From Edaphochlamys debaryana (Eukaryota; Chlorophyta; Chlorophyceae; Chlamydomonadales): 64,000 bases of DNA. The notes under the pieces are model-generated. The model was not told the DNA's origin. It did not search any database and worked only from the letters and a program-made list of their open reading frames with translations. Location: the NCBI GenBank assembly GCA_016858145.1, contig JAEHOE010000030.1, positions 496,001-560,000 on the forward strand. The letters run 5' to 3'. How positions within the stretch are numbered: position 1 is the stretch's first letter; each line of letters begins with the position of its first letter. Positions 35,701 to 47,900 of this stretch are shown in pieces. Made by a program: the position numbers and the translations under genes.

Positions 35701-38700
35701 TCAAGCTCACCTCCTGCACCCCGGACGAGCTGGACCCGCGCACGCTGGCCTCGGTGCAGAGGATGCTGTCGGTGTACGACAACCTGCAGGTGCGGTACGG
35801 TAATGTACGGCACGTCATGTACGGCTAGCTGCTGCTTGCCTTCGCTGCCAGCCCTACGGTGCTTGCCTGCTGGCTGTTCCTCATGGCTGCCTCTCGACCA
35901 ACCCCGTCCGGCCCTGCCCCCTCATCCACAGAGCATGGAGGGCTACGCACGCCCCGGCTGCACGCTGCTCGTCATTGACGCCTACGTGTCAGCGCCTCGC
36001 CAGACCCTGCCCTCGAGCCGCGCAAGCTCCAGCGGCAAGGGAGCGTGGCCCGGCCTCCCTGGCGTTCCCCGCGACGCCGAGGCCGGCGGCGAGAGCCGGA
36101 GCGGGCTGGCCAGCGATGCGGGCAGCGCTTACACGCTGGCCTCGCACCTCACCACTGCCATGTCGTCCGGGTACTCGGGTGTGGCGTCCATCATGCAGGC
36201 CGGATCGACGTTCCGGGCAGGCGCAGATGAGCCGTTTTCAAGCGGCCAGAGCTGGGCCACGGGCGCGGGAAGGCAGGATTCGTGCATCGGCGGAAGCATG
36301 ACTTGCGGAGCGCCAGGGGCGGTGGAGGGCGAGCCCGGCGCGGGGGCTGCTTTGGCCGCGGCCGAGCCAGCCACGGGCACAAGCGCAGGAGACGGCGGCG
36401 GTGGTGGGGGTGTCCGCCGGGGCAGCCGGGAGGCAGGCCGCGGGCGGCTGCTGGGCAGCAACACCCTGGCTGTGACGGGGCAGGTGGGACCCGGCGGGCG
36501 GGGAAGAGGTTGGGAAGGGCAGCTCGAGCCGCTTGCGCGGGGTTCACTTGGCTTTGTACGCGTTGGGCGCGAATGGCTTAGCGTCCCTTGTGTTGCGGCT
36601 TATGATGCGGCTTCCCCACCCTGCATCAAAGCACGTAGAGGGGCCCTTTTGCTAAGCTACTTGCGTGTCCCTGGGATCCCCGCCTCGCGCTGCTTCCTAT
36701 CCCTGCGCTCCCCGCTCTCGATCAGGTCATGGAGGCCCTCCGCGAGCTGGCGTCCGTCAACCTGACGTCCGTGGAGATGCAGCTGGAGGACATGGTGGGG
36801 GTGGGACCAGGGATGGGGGCGGGGTCCGCGTGGTGGGGCGCGCTGCGGAGGCACAGGCGCGCCCCGTCAGGCAGAGGGCAAGTGGGCCAGAGAGGGAACG
36901 AGCAACAGTCACCGCCATCGTCACAGCGTGTGCTTTTGTATGCCACCTTCCTGGGTCTGGGCTTTGTTACACTAGCACCTAGCCAAAACCGCCTCCTTTC
37001 CGCCCGTTCCCCGTCCCTTCTCCCCCAGTCGCTGTCTATGCACCAGGACGGCTCCCTGGCGGGGATGCGGGTGCTGGAGCGCCAGCAGCTGCCCACCATC
37101 ACCGCAGCCTCCGTGGCGGCCGTGGTCGTGGGTGCGTTGGGCACGGCAGCGGTGACCAGACGGGAGGGAGGAGAGCAGGGAGCGGCGGGCGGGCAAAGGA
37201 GCCCTCCAGCCCTTACGGCGCTAGTGACCGACCCACACCTTCGCCTCCAAGCGATGGAGTAAGGCTAAATTTTGCTCTCTTCATTTACTCGGTCTCCGTC
37301 CCCTGCAGGCGCTGACCCCACCGAGGTGACCCTGTACGGCACCGGCCTTACCGGGCCCCACACGCGGCTGTGGGGTCGCATGCACGGCGCCTTCCTGCCC
37401 CTGCCGGCCCGGCCCGCGCCCGGCGGCGGCGGCGGCTTTGTTGTGGTGACGCTGCCGCCGCTGGCGGAGCCGGGGCTGCTGCAGCTGGAGGCCTCCGTCG
37501 AGCCGCCGTCGCCGCCGCCGACCGCTGCGGCTGCGTTCCTCCGCCTGCCGGGCGGCGTGGGGGCCAGCGCTGCGGGTACCGGGGACGGCCGAGACGGCGC
37601 TGTTGGGGCCGCGGCGGTGCTGGGCCCGGCTTATCCCCTGCTGGTGCTGCCAGGGCCGGAGGCCGTGGCCGAGGTGCAAGCCCTGGCCTCAACTCTGGCG
37701 CCGAGCAGGTGAGCCAGGGTTTGCTGCTGTCGGGTAGTAACTAGCGCGCCTGCCCTGATTTGCATGATATGGGGAGACATTGCTTGTTGATATGGGGGTT
37801 TGGGTTTCGTGGGCTAGGAGGATTGGCCCACATGTAGCTGTGCAGGCTCCGGTGCTCATACCCTCCCTGCCCGCCCATTCCCCGGCACGGCCCCGCAGCC
37901 TGCGTCGCTTTGTCGTGGACGCCGGGCGGCTGCTGGGCCTGGGCCCGCTGCTGGATCTGCCGTACAACGGCGTACGGCCGGTGAAGGGCTCCGCCGCGCC
38001 CGGCACCCAGGCCCACCACGCTGCCGTCGTTGCTGACGGAGACACCGTGACGTCAGCCGCGACGGCGGTATCGGACGGCTCCTGGGGCTCGGGTCGCAGC
38101 GAAGAGGCGGAGGCGTACATTCACGATACGCTTCGGTCGAGCGCCGGGGGCTCGGGCGCGGGCGAGTGCGGCCGCGCCCTTCAGATGCTGCCCGCGGACT
38201 GGGAGTCCGTACTGGCGGCGGCGCGCTTCGCCGAGTCGCCGTACGAGCAACTGCCGCCGGCGCCGGCGCCCGCCACGGGCTCCCTGATCCAGCGGCTGCG
38301 CGACACGCTCGCCCCGCCGGCGACGGGCGAGGCCGGGCACACGCGCATCCTCAGCAGCGTCGTGGGGTCGGCGGCAGGTATGGCCGCCGCCGCCGGCTCA
38401 GTGGTCGAGCGGCCCTGCTACGCCACTGGCGGCGCCAGCGTTGGCGGTGGCGGCGCGGCGGCCGCCGCTGACGAGGACGACCCCAGCGCCGCCATGACTA
38501 ATGGCGATGACGAGGCGGTGGTGGCGGCGGTCCTGGGAGATGAAGCGGCGCGGGCGCTGCTGGCGTCATCGGTGGCGCTTCTGACAGCGCTGGTGCACAG
38601 GTGCGTGGGGGGCGTGCGTGGGGTCTGCATGCTGGTCTGTGCGGTCGTGGGGGCGTAAGCGCGCATTAATCGCCAACCGAACTTCCTTCATGTAGCATGT

Positions 38701-39885
38701 CGTGTTGGTGCATTCACGAGCTCCTGACCCTGCCCACTGCCGCCACTCCACCCTGCCTCCCGCAAGGCGCCTGCCCGCCTGCATCGAGGTGCTCGCCTCC
38801 GCACTCGGCGACCTGGCCCGGCGCTTCCCGCACCGCCTGCGCCCCGAGCTGGCGCCGCCGCTGCCCCCGGGGCGGCCGGGTCTGCTCCACGCTGCGGCGC
38901 GGGGCGGCGAGGGCCGCTCCCTGGCTCCCCTGCTGGCCCTGGCGGGGGTCCTAGGGGCGCACGCCAGCCTCACCGCGCCAGGTGCGTTGGCGCCGGCTGC
39001 GAAGCGTCTCGTTGCGCCCGTGTACTGCTGTCTTGTGTGCGGCGCATTATGAGATGGGGCCAGCGCTCGTTCCGACATGGGTCCTGCCTCGGTACCGCCC
39101 CATGGGACCTCCTTTTCCACCCTGCGCGCACCCACCCAACCCCGCCCACGCCCCAGGCCCCGCGGGCGTGACCCCGCTGCACCTGCTGGCGCTGCGGCCC
39201 GACGCGCCGCGGCTGCTGCCGGCGCTGCAGGCGGAGCACGCCGGCCTCACGCAGGTGGGGGCGTGGGGGGCAGCGGGGTGAAGAAGGCGTGTGTATTGGG
39301 GCGCGTGTGCGGATGCATGAGGACGGGAAGGCGCTGCAGGCGGAGCACGCCGGCCTCGCTCCGGCGGGGGAGGGCGAGGGGATGTGGAAGGGCGGGCGAA
39401 GGGTCAGTAGGTTGCTAATGGGCCGAGGGCAGGGACGGGCGGGAGAGCGCGTTGCGCGATGGGGCCAGGGGGCCGGGGGCCGGGGCTGGTGTCACTCTGG
39501 CTTAATTGGAAGGGAGGCGGGCAGGCATGGTTACAGGGTCAGGCATCGGCAATGGCGCCCCGGAAGCTCGCACGTCTTAAAGCGGTGTCAGTTTGTTCAC
39601 CTGCCGCCCGCCCAACCGTCCTCTATTCAACCGTCATGGAGACATACCGACCCCTCACCCCATCCCACGTTGTCTCCACCCCAGGCCCTGCTGACCGCCC
39701 AGTCCCATGACGGCCGCACGCCGCTGCAGCTCTACGCAATGCGCCACTTGGCGGGGGACGAAAGCGCCCGCGCTGCCGTGGCAGCAGCCTTCGCTGCCGC
39801 CGCCGCTCGCGCGAGCGCCGCTGCAGCCGAGGTCGAGAGGCCGTCGAAGGCCTCGGCCGCGCAGGATGACGCAGCATATGCTTGA
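32721..39885 (+). CDS. SBP-domain transcription factor with ankyrin repeats (CRR1/SPL1-like architecture)
   Basis: Fourteen exons close in frame into 1494 residues: 32721-32985, 33218-33287, 33448-33713, 33839-35064, 35334-35537, 35676-35789, 35932-36483, 36726-36794, 37029-37131, 37309-37708, 37899-38600, 38767-38981, 39157-39254, 39685-39885. The SBP DNA-binding domain spans residues ~52-125: C52, C57, C76 and H79 form zinc site 1, then RYCQQCGHFE and RSC form site 2, followed by Lys/Arg-rich sequence. The usual site-2 His (CxxFH) is Glu here, with a His two residues earlier. A basic KRRKRK lies at 41-46. The middle is long and Ala/Gly-rich. The C-terminus has ankyrin-like repeats (GLLHAAARGG, GVTPLHLLALRP, GRTPLQLYAMRH). 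SBP proteins bind GTAC cores. In Chlamydomonas the SBP/ankyrin protein CRR1 controls copper and hypoxia responses, but I see no Cys-rich tail, so I do not claim orthology. Confidence 0.88.
32971..33190 (+). repeat. duplicated exon 1/intron 1 junction in the SBP gene
   Basis: The real junction reads ATAGCAAGCGGTGGGTGTG. Near-copies with AATAGCCAGCGGTGGGT at 33074 and TATAGCCAGCGGTGGGT at 33102 lie inside intron 1. Downstream sequence (GTTGCCCT...GCGC...AGCCACCG.GATGCC) is also repeated at ~33020 and ~33150, so a ~128-bp unit was duplicated together with the 5' splice site. Confidence 0.75.
39331..39357 (+). repeat. intronic copy of 27 nt from the end of SBP exon 13
   Basis: The 27 nt at 39222-39248 (from GCGCTGCAGG to CCGGCCTC), close to the 5' splice site after 39254, are repeated exactly at 39331-39357 inside intron 13 (offset 109). 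Confidence 0.85.
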
Positions 39886-40105
39886 GTGGAAGCTACCATT
39901 CTAATCGCGGTAACCTGAAAAGGGCATGGGTGGGAGTGTGCCTTGTGTTTGTCTGGATGCGTAGAACTGGTATGTGTTAGTACGGCAATTCGAAGAGACG
40001 AACAATTGCGAAGGAAATAAACCGTCGGGCGTGTGAGTGCGTGAGCCGGCGCTACTGGCAATGCGTAACGGGCCGTGCGTTGGGTGTGGTCTGAGACGCT
40101 GAGTG

Positions 40106-40110
40106 TGTAA
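40106..40110 (+). terminator. candidate TGTAA polyadenylation signal of the SBP gene
   Basis: TGTAA, the usual polyadenylation signal in Chlamydomonas relatives, occurs ~220 nt after the SBP stop codon. No transcript evidence is available to me. Confidence 0.45.
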
Positions 40111-41717
40111 GACGCTGAGTCAGCGTTTTCTGGCTGAGTATCACTGCTCGTAGCTTGTACACCTCCTGTGTTGAATGTGGGGCTTTTCACCGCTGTTTCC
40201 TACGGCCACCGTAGGCATCACTGGCTGAGAGGCGATCTTTCCTACAATTTGTTGAGCGGGGAGCGGGAATCAAGATGTGTGTGCGGTGGCGCTAATTCTA
40301 TGGTCAGCAAGGAATGAATGAGTGAGAGCCCAGAGAGGGGTGTGCTGAGGGTCGGCGGCGAAGGGCTTGATAACGCACAAGCTCCGTTCGTCGCTTAATG
40401 CCAAGCTATGGCGATACCCTTAACGGCATAGTCGACAATTGCAGGATGGGGCCGAAGGGTTTCGGCTTCGCGCTGGAGCTCCTGCCTTGGAGCCTCTTCG
40501 ATTGCTTGCACGGGACCCCGCATGGGCGATACTACTTCTGGTTTGTCGTGTGCCTGACAAGGCCTGTGTTCAGTTCCCTGCCGCCCCTCGGCTTGCTCTT
40601 GCCGCACCTGGGGTTGAGAGCGGGTTGTTCTGTCGGGCGTCACGTCTCGGCTATTCCTTCTTTTGGGTGCCTTGGGTGCACTTTATTCAGCACAGCCCAT
40701 GTTTGTGCGCATGTCGATAGGGCGCTAGCTGGGGCCAAAGTTGTGTGCCTCGGTGCACAGCAAAGGCTTGCCGCCCGCCGCCTCGTGGACTTGACACGTC
40801 GTGATGCTGTGCACAAGCCCCCCTGGTTCATCGTTGCTGTGTTTCCAAGCGGCAGGATCGGTCCTTCATAGCATTGCTCCCTTGCTTGCACGTCTTTGAG
40901 CAATCATATAGGTCGTTCGGACCTCTGTTCCCCCGCTCTGGTTGGATGTCCGCTCTGGACGAAAGCTAACTGCTAATATTCATGCGGTACTGGCTTGCCC
41001 CCCGCCGCCGAGGGCTAATAGCTCTGCTCTGTTAGCTGGCAAGCCACGGTGCACAGGTGGTGACCTCTCAAGTGGCTCTATATAGTCCAACCTTCCTAGG
41101 GTTGGGACACCATAACACCAACCTTCCGTTCACATTCTGTCGTCTCCCTTCTTGGTTCTGTATGTAAATTGTACGGGTTGTGCTGTAAGCGTGCCGGATC
41201 CTTCAACACGCAGACACACTTCGTCGACCCAAGTACGCCCCCAGCAACCAGGCGAGAGCCGTTGGGCATATCCGTTCCCGAGGGGGATAAAGCCAGGAGC
41301 AGCAACATGGGAAGGTGGCATGCCAGTGCACAGCGCTATCACTCAAAGCACTCTCACAGCAAGGACCCGCGCCCCGCCACCGGCTACTGCATACGCGGTT
41401 ATATCTGTCTTGTATCCGCCCTATCTTGCACCCAAGACCTGTACATCTGTGTGCCGCGGCCGGGCGCTCTGCTCCTCCCTCTCGTGAGACACCACTCGCC
41501 CCTCAACTGCTCTCGCCTTCCATTCCCCCGCTTCCACATCCTTGTCCCCATGAGCACTGTCACGGCTGAGCCTGCTTGATAACTATGAGCTAAATGAGCC
41601 GCGCTGCGCTGCTGAGCAGAGCCGTCCGCCCACCAACCAAAGCCGCAGTACGCAGGCCAGGCAGGTACATTATCTCGAGAGCCCATACATGATGATGTGA
41701 TGAAGAGGAGGTAAACG

Positions 41718-41766
41718 TCTGTAGTATTACGGTAGTACGGTAGTAGTAAGTACGGTAGTACGGCAG
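41718..41766. repeat. short TACGGTAGTA tandem repeat
   Basis: About four to five imperfect copies of TACGGTAGTA. GTAC/ACGGTA motifs of this kind recur across the window. Confidence 0.7.
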
Positions 41767-41909
41767 GCATGTTTGAGTCCCAATCAACCTCCATCCCGCC
41801 GTGCCGCCCTACCCTCGGCTCGCCACACCAACCACCCCCGCCCCATCGAAGCAGTGACCCCTCCGTTGGCTCAGGGCGGACCCGGCAGTGAGCACTCTGG
41901 AGGCACGCC

Positions 41910-44900
41910 TTACATAAGAATTCCTTGCGGCTTAGCAGCCGCACTGGCAACTGATGACCGCTCCATGCTCTGTCGCTGCAGCAGCAGGGCCTTGTGCATC
42001 TCAGCGGCGGCGGGACGGCGAAGCGGGTCCGCATCCCAGCATGCGCTTATGATGTGGTATAGGCGCCTTGGGCAGCGCTCAGCACTGACGCGGTGAAGCG
42101 GCGGGCGTGTGTTGTGGAGAGTAACGGCGACTGCAATCTGAACCATCGTCAGGCCGGTCCAGGGGCGCTGTCCTGCCAGCATTTCGTACATGATGATGCC
42201 AACGGCGTACATGTCCTGCGCACAGAGCGGCAGAGGTATTGTAGGGTTAAGACCGCGGAAGTGTCAAGCAAGGTACCCGCCAGTTGGCCCATACCGCCCC
42301 GAGGGTTTCTCGGGGGGGTACCCCGAGCCCAGCCAGTAGTCCCTCAATCCCTGACGGCTTAAGGGAATTTGTCCGAGTCCCTTTGTGTTTAGCCTGACAT
42401 GCCCAGGCCCACACTGCAGACCCTCTGCGCGCTTACGACGTGGTGTGTCACGGCCGCTCCGACCGGATGCAGCGTCTCTGGCGCCATGTAGGCCGCGGTG
42501 CCCACGCCCGCATGCGTCGTGAAGCGGACCGTGTTTTGGAGACTGGACAGACCGAAGTCCTGCGGGCGGGCGGTGCCACGATTGGAGCCGGGGCCTGCTG
42601 CTGTCAGCAGCGGAAAAGCAAGCACAGAATTAATGACGTGCCGTCATGAGCTAGGGTCGTGCGGGTGCCTGTCGCTACCTGATGATCAGCATTCGACAAA
42701 TTAAATTATATGACAGGTGCCTGGTCCCCACCCCAACACAGCCCTATGGGCCTGGTATGCATGTCGACAACAGTTTCAGGCCCCGGGGTGCTTGGAAGCG
42801 GTCGGTCGCAGGTGCATGTCGGCCGACATGCTTGGGCAAACGACCTCCTCGGGAGCCGCCAGAACTCTCTCTGGAATTGTTTTACGGTAGTAGTGTGGTG
42901 CTTAGAAGCATTCACGGGTGGTCGCTGACCGTCTGTCAACGACTGGTTCTGGGCATCGCGCGACCGTGCTCAGCTGGAATTTGCTTTCACGGACCTAATT
43001 ACCCTTCCCTTAGCTTAAGTCTTGAAGGATGGGGTCAAGGATGTGAACTACCCAGGAGGCTAGGTGTTATGCTCAGTATCCTTGGATGCTGTTATCCTGG
43101 TATGCTCAGGGGCCCCGAAGTGGGGGGACCAAGGGTGGAACCCGCCTGCTACCTGATAATGCACAACAAACTGGAGTTGCGTCATTCCTCACCGCAAGCT
43201 TGACGATGGGGGCCACGCTGTCGGCGTTGATCAGAAGCACGTTGGCGGGCTTGAGGTCCCTGATACATGTGAGAGGGGTGAGCCGAGGTGAGCAATGGCT
43301 GGAACGCCTATCTAGGGCACGCCAGGGTCCTGCATATTTACTGCAGGATGTGCCCGTGAGATTGGCTGTCCCTAGCCACGGCGTTCAGCTGCCGTGCCCG
43401 TCCTGGGGTCCCTTGCTGTCACCATCGAGGACACATATCAAACCTTGATTTCGCAAACTGATTAGATCAGACAACCCTGACCCCGGCACCATCGTACACA
43501 AACCTGTGCACGACGGTGGGGTGCAGGTACGCCAGGGCCGAGCAGATCTGCATCCCGATGTGCAGCACGGTGTCGAGCAGGAGCAGCGCCGCACCGGGGC
43601 CCCTGCCGTACAGGAGCCGGTCCAGAGAGGTCTCGGCCAGCTCCATCACGAGGCACACGTGGGGCGGCCTGGAGGGAGGGAGGGATACAACGGCGATGCG
43701 GTGAGCATCTGGTCAAGTGGCGGCACGCACGCTAGGAGGCCCCCAGCGCACGACAGACTAAGCTGCCCAGCCACGTGCACCTGGCTCTCGAGCCGATCGA
43801 GTGCAGTCAGGTCAACCCCTGCCTTGCTCACTGCAGGCTGGCGGCCAGGAGGCGAATGATGTTGGGGTGACGCAGGCGTCCCATGACCTCCACCTCCGCG
43901 ACAAAGGTCTTGAACGGACACGCCTCTAGCACGCCCTGAGCGTTGGCCTCCATGGCCCCTCTGTCATCGGCCTCCTCGTAGTACCTACTGTTGTCCGTCG
44001 CCGCAGCATCGCCAACTGTGCTCTCCACAAAGGCCCCGCCGCTCCAGGCGACCCCCACCAGAGGGGTTAAGGACTCTGCAAGGTCTGCAAGCTCCAGCTT
44101 CTCGAGCCTCGTTGCTCTGCCAGCAGTGGCCACCAAAGCCTGGCCACCATATGCTGTGCGCAAGGCACGAGGGCTGAGGGCATCGCCGCCGCCGTCAGCA
44201 CCCTCGGGGCCTGCAGGGCTGGCCCCCGCCGAGCCAGGCTGCTGCGGACTTGCGGGCGACAGCAGGGAGTCATTGGGCTCATGAGGAGCATGCGCCCGCC
44301 GAAAGGTACCTCCCACGCCACGGAACCGTCGCGGGGCCGCGGGAGGCGGGGGCCCTCTGTGGAGCCCCAAAGGCAGGTTGTCGTGCTTGCGGCTCTGGTT
44401 CCGCGCCGGCTCGCAGGGTCCCGGGCAGAGGGCAGCGTGGGCGGTGGTGGGGCCCTCGAGCAACCGCTGGGAGAGGGCCGACACGTCCACGACGGGCAGG
44501 GAGACGGAAGGCCCCACGCTCAGGTCGGAACTTGAGGAGTATGACATGGAGCCAAGCCAGCAGTACTCCGCCGGGTACATGGGCGGCTGACGAGCCACGT
44601 GTGTTCCAACGGCGTGGACGGCGGGCAAGGAGGGAGCGCCGTGGTCGTCACAGGCGGCAGCTGCCGTGACAGACTCGCTGCTACCGCCGCCGCCGTCCTG
44701 TCCCTCTTCAAGCTTGTGTTCAGCTTGCAACTCGGCCCTCTCCGCCAGCTCATCAAGGCCTGCTTCGAGTGCGGCGGCGGCCGGCGCCGTCCTGAGCGAG
44801 CGCGAGAGCCGTGACGGCTCGTCACCACGCCGCGCCCACGCCGCTCCTTTCTGCGCCTCATCACGCTGGCCCCCAGGCGTAGCCAGCTTTTGCGCACCAG

Positions 44901-47900
44901 AACACTCGAGAGAAGTTGGGGCATTGGGACCGGTGGCAAAGGACAGAGGTGCTGCATCCGATGGGAGGAGCGCGCCGTCCAGGCTGGAGTGACTTGTACC
45001 CGTATGCGTGGCTGCTGCTGACTTGAATGTCAGCAGCTGAGCCACTGAGGGGTCCATCTCGAGCCAGGAGGGCAGGCTGCCTGAGACCAACCCAATCTCA
45101 GCGCCGAGTGTAGAAGTGCACAGCTCCCCATCCGCTTGCGCCGTCCCAGCCGCCGCGCCCCAAGTGGCGGCGGCAGCCTTGCCAGCGGCAACACCAGCGC
45201 CGCCCTCGCCGACCACGCCGCGCACTGCCCTTCGGCGCATTGCTGCCCTGGCGGCAGGTCGGTGGGCTGGCTCCCCGCCGCCTCCTCCCCCAGCGGCCCC
45301 ATCGCAGCGCGCGGGTGTGGCCGCCAGCCCCAGGTCGAGCCGCTTCACGGCGACGCGCTGCCCGTTCCACATGCCCTGGTACACCTTCCCGAATGCGCCC
45401 TTGCCCAGGACCACCGGCAGGAGCGTCACAGCATCGCCTATGGCCCCAGCCACTGCGGCCGGGCACGGGTCTGGGTGGTGCTGCTGCTGCTGGTGTGTGG
45501 CTGTGGGGCCGCCGCTGTCAGGGCCCGCCGCACGGGGGCTCGTCGCCGCCATGTCCAGGTCATCTGGAAGGCCCAGCTTGACTCCCAACACGAGCTCGGG
45601 ATCGCATTGGGTCTGGAGCGTTATCACGGTATCTGGACAAGAAGTCCAGGCGGCCGGGGCGGCACGGGGCAGGGGTTGGGTGAAGAAGGCACAACATACA
45701 GGAGGAAGCAAGGGCGCATGGACTGGGGGGGTATGCACAGCGTGCAGCAGCTAGCATCCTGAACCCAATAGCAGACGGTCAATACCGTGAGCAGTACTGC
45801 AGGGCGGGACCACAACTCAGCCCTGTCCTGGCACTTCGCTACCCACCATGCATACACACTCCGCTCCATTTGCAGTGGGCAGCCGGTGCTTGGACCTGCA
45901 CCCAATATCCATTGTGATGAAGGGTCAGACGGGATAGGTTACGGACCGCCTGGGCAAACGCGCGCCGGCCGGCTTTGGACCTAGGCTCAACAAACCAAAA
46001 CCTATTTGGGTAATGTGCGCTTCCAAGTGCATGCCGGAAAGATTAACGCACCTGGCAGTCGGCCACTTGCTGAGCAAATGCTGCTGCCGGCCCCCCGCGG
46101 GGGCTTCCTGTGACTCCCGCCGTGCACGACCCAGAGGACGGCTCCACGGGACCCTCCTGGGCTCCAACCACCGCAGGGCTCTCCTCGGAGGATAACTCCA
46201 TAGTACCGGAGCCATCTTTCCTGTGGGAGGTCAGCACGTGTCAGCGGCGAACAGCAGGTCAGCTGTTGTACGACAGGTAAATGCAACTTTTGGTGGAAGT
46301 TGTGTTTCGGCCCCGCGAACATGCATCCTCTGGCCCCTGCTACAGCCCCGCAACACCATCCCCGTGTCCCGAGACACCTGTCCCCGAGCCCCCATCCAGG
46401 GCTTCGTATTGCAAGTCAGGCCTGCAGGTCACGCGCGGCTAGCTAGCTGGGTTCACAGTCGCGTGTCGCGTGCGTGTAACGAAAACTTCGGGTATTCCGG
46501 GGGCCACGCGGCCACCCGGGACGTGAACGGCCCCCCTGCCATCGCCGCGTGCATGCCCCGAAGCTCTAGCTCTAAGTGACGAGAGCCCAACGACCACATG
46601 CCTGATTCTTGCGCGGACGCCCTCCTCGTCTTCATCACGCTGGCAGAGGCGCGTGCGCCACCGGGCGCGCAGCGCCGCCCATGCCACCACGCCGGCGATG
46701 CTCGCTGCCGTGACGGCTGCATGGGGGTGGTGGCGGGGGTGGTGCACTTCGAGCTGCCCACGCTTGCAACCTTCTCAACCAAGACCGGTAGGTGCTGCAT
46801 TCACGGAGCTACGCATCATGCTCAGACGGACCATCGTCCCCACGACAATTGCAACCCTCCATCCTGGGCACCGCCGCCTGCCGTCCCTCGCACTCCCGCA
46901 ATACACCGGTAGGTACCCACCACCCAGTACGGTGCCTGCGATGAGGCCCGCTGGCAGGGCCCCGCCGTTACAGCCCCCGCTGATGAGGCCGCCGCCACCC
47001 ACACCGCTACCAGCCGCTGGAGGCGGTGGGGCTTCAGCTTGGGGTGGCGGTGTGCTGTCCAAGGCTTCCCAAAGGTCTACGGGGCGGGTAGGGCGGAAGC
47101 GGCAGCAGGCCAAATCCCCTGGTCAACCGATAGAAGCAATGCGCGTCGATGCGCGAAGGGTGGAGCAGCGCCGAATTGTTTATGTGCGGGCAGGCAGTGG
47201 CAAGCACGCAAGCAAGCATAAGGGCGCAGGCAAGGGTGCGGGTGGATAGGCCAGGCCCGTCGTCCCACGCACGTACCCTGGCTACCCTGGCTCGTGTTGA
47301 CGCGGGACTTGAGGCCGTAGAAGCAGCCCAGCGGCGAGCCGTACCGCTCAACGCATTGGTCGTCGATAATGTTGAGGCACTGCGTGCGTGCCCGGAAACA
47401 TGCGGGAGTGAGTGGGACACAGAGATTGCTTGAGAATGCCGCAAGGGCTGACCTGGAGGGACGGCTAGATAGGCTGGCCAGCAGCAGCTGAGAGCGTGTG
47501 CGCAGCCCTTGCGTGCGCAGCTGCGTGCGTGGGTTCGCCAGCAGCCATCCGTTCTCCCTCAACTCACATGCGCTGATGACCTGTACACTTCGAAAAGGTA
47601 GCCCTGCTTCACGGGTCCGTGCGCCGACAGGGCGCTGCCATAGCTGGCGTACGACTCAAACCTGTGGGAATGAGGCGTCAAAAGCAGCCCGCCGGTGTCG
47701 TGACCGGGACAGTCCGGATCCCGCTCTGAAAGGCGCCACCACAGCTAAGTCACAATGCCGCCCAGCGGCCACACAGTGCTGTACGGCAGGAATCCTCTGG
47801 ATGGAACACGCCTCTTTCCCCGCTATGGACAGGCGGAAAGCCAAAGCTGCGTACCGCCGGCAGGATGCCATTGCAGAATCATTTGATCCCGCCCCCACTA

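Larger units (their letters stand above)
39886..41909. other. intergenic between SBP gene and RLK2
   Basis: It contains a candidate polyadenylation signal (40106) and a short TACGGTAGTA-type repeat (41718-41766). An open frame at 40398-40871 (plus) includes FGFALELLPWSLFDCLHG, faintly like the hinge region of a TKL kinase. The rest of that frame is not kinase-like, so a decayed fragment is possible but unproven. Confidence 0.35.

Noticed and set aside
40398..40871. Open frame with a kinase-hinge-like FALELLPWSLFDCLHG
   Set aside because: Only ~17 residues resemble a kinase, with no catalytic motifs or splice-linked exons; kept as a note in the intergenic entry only.
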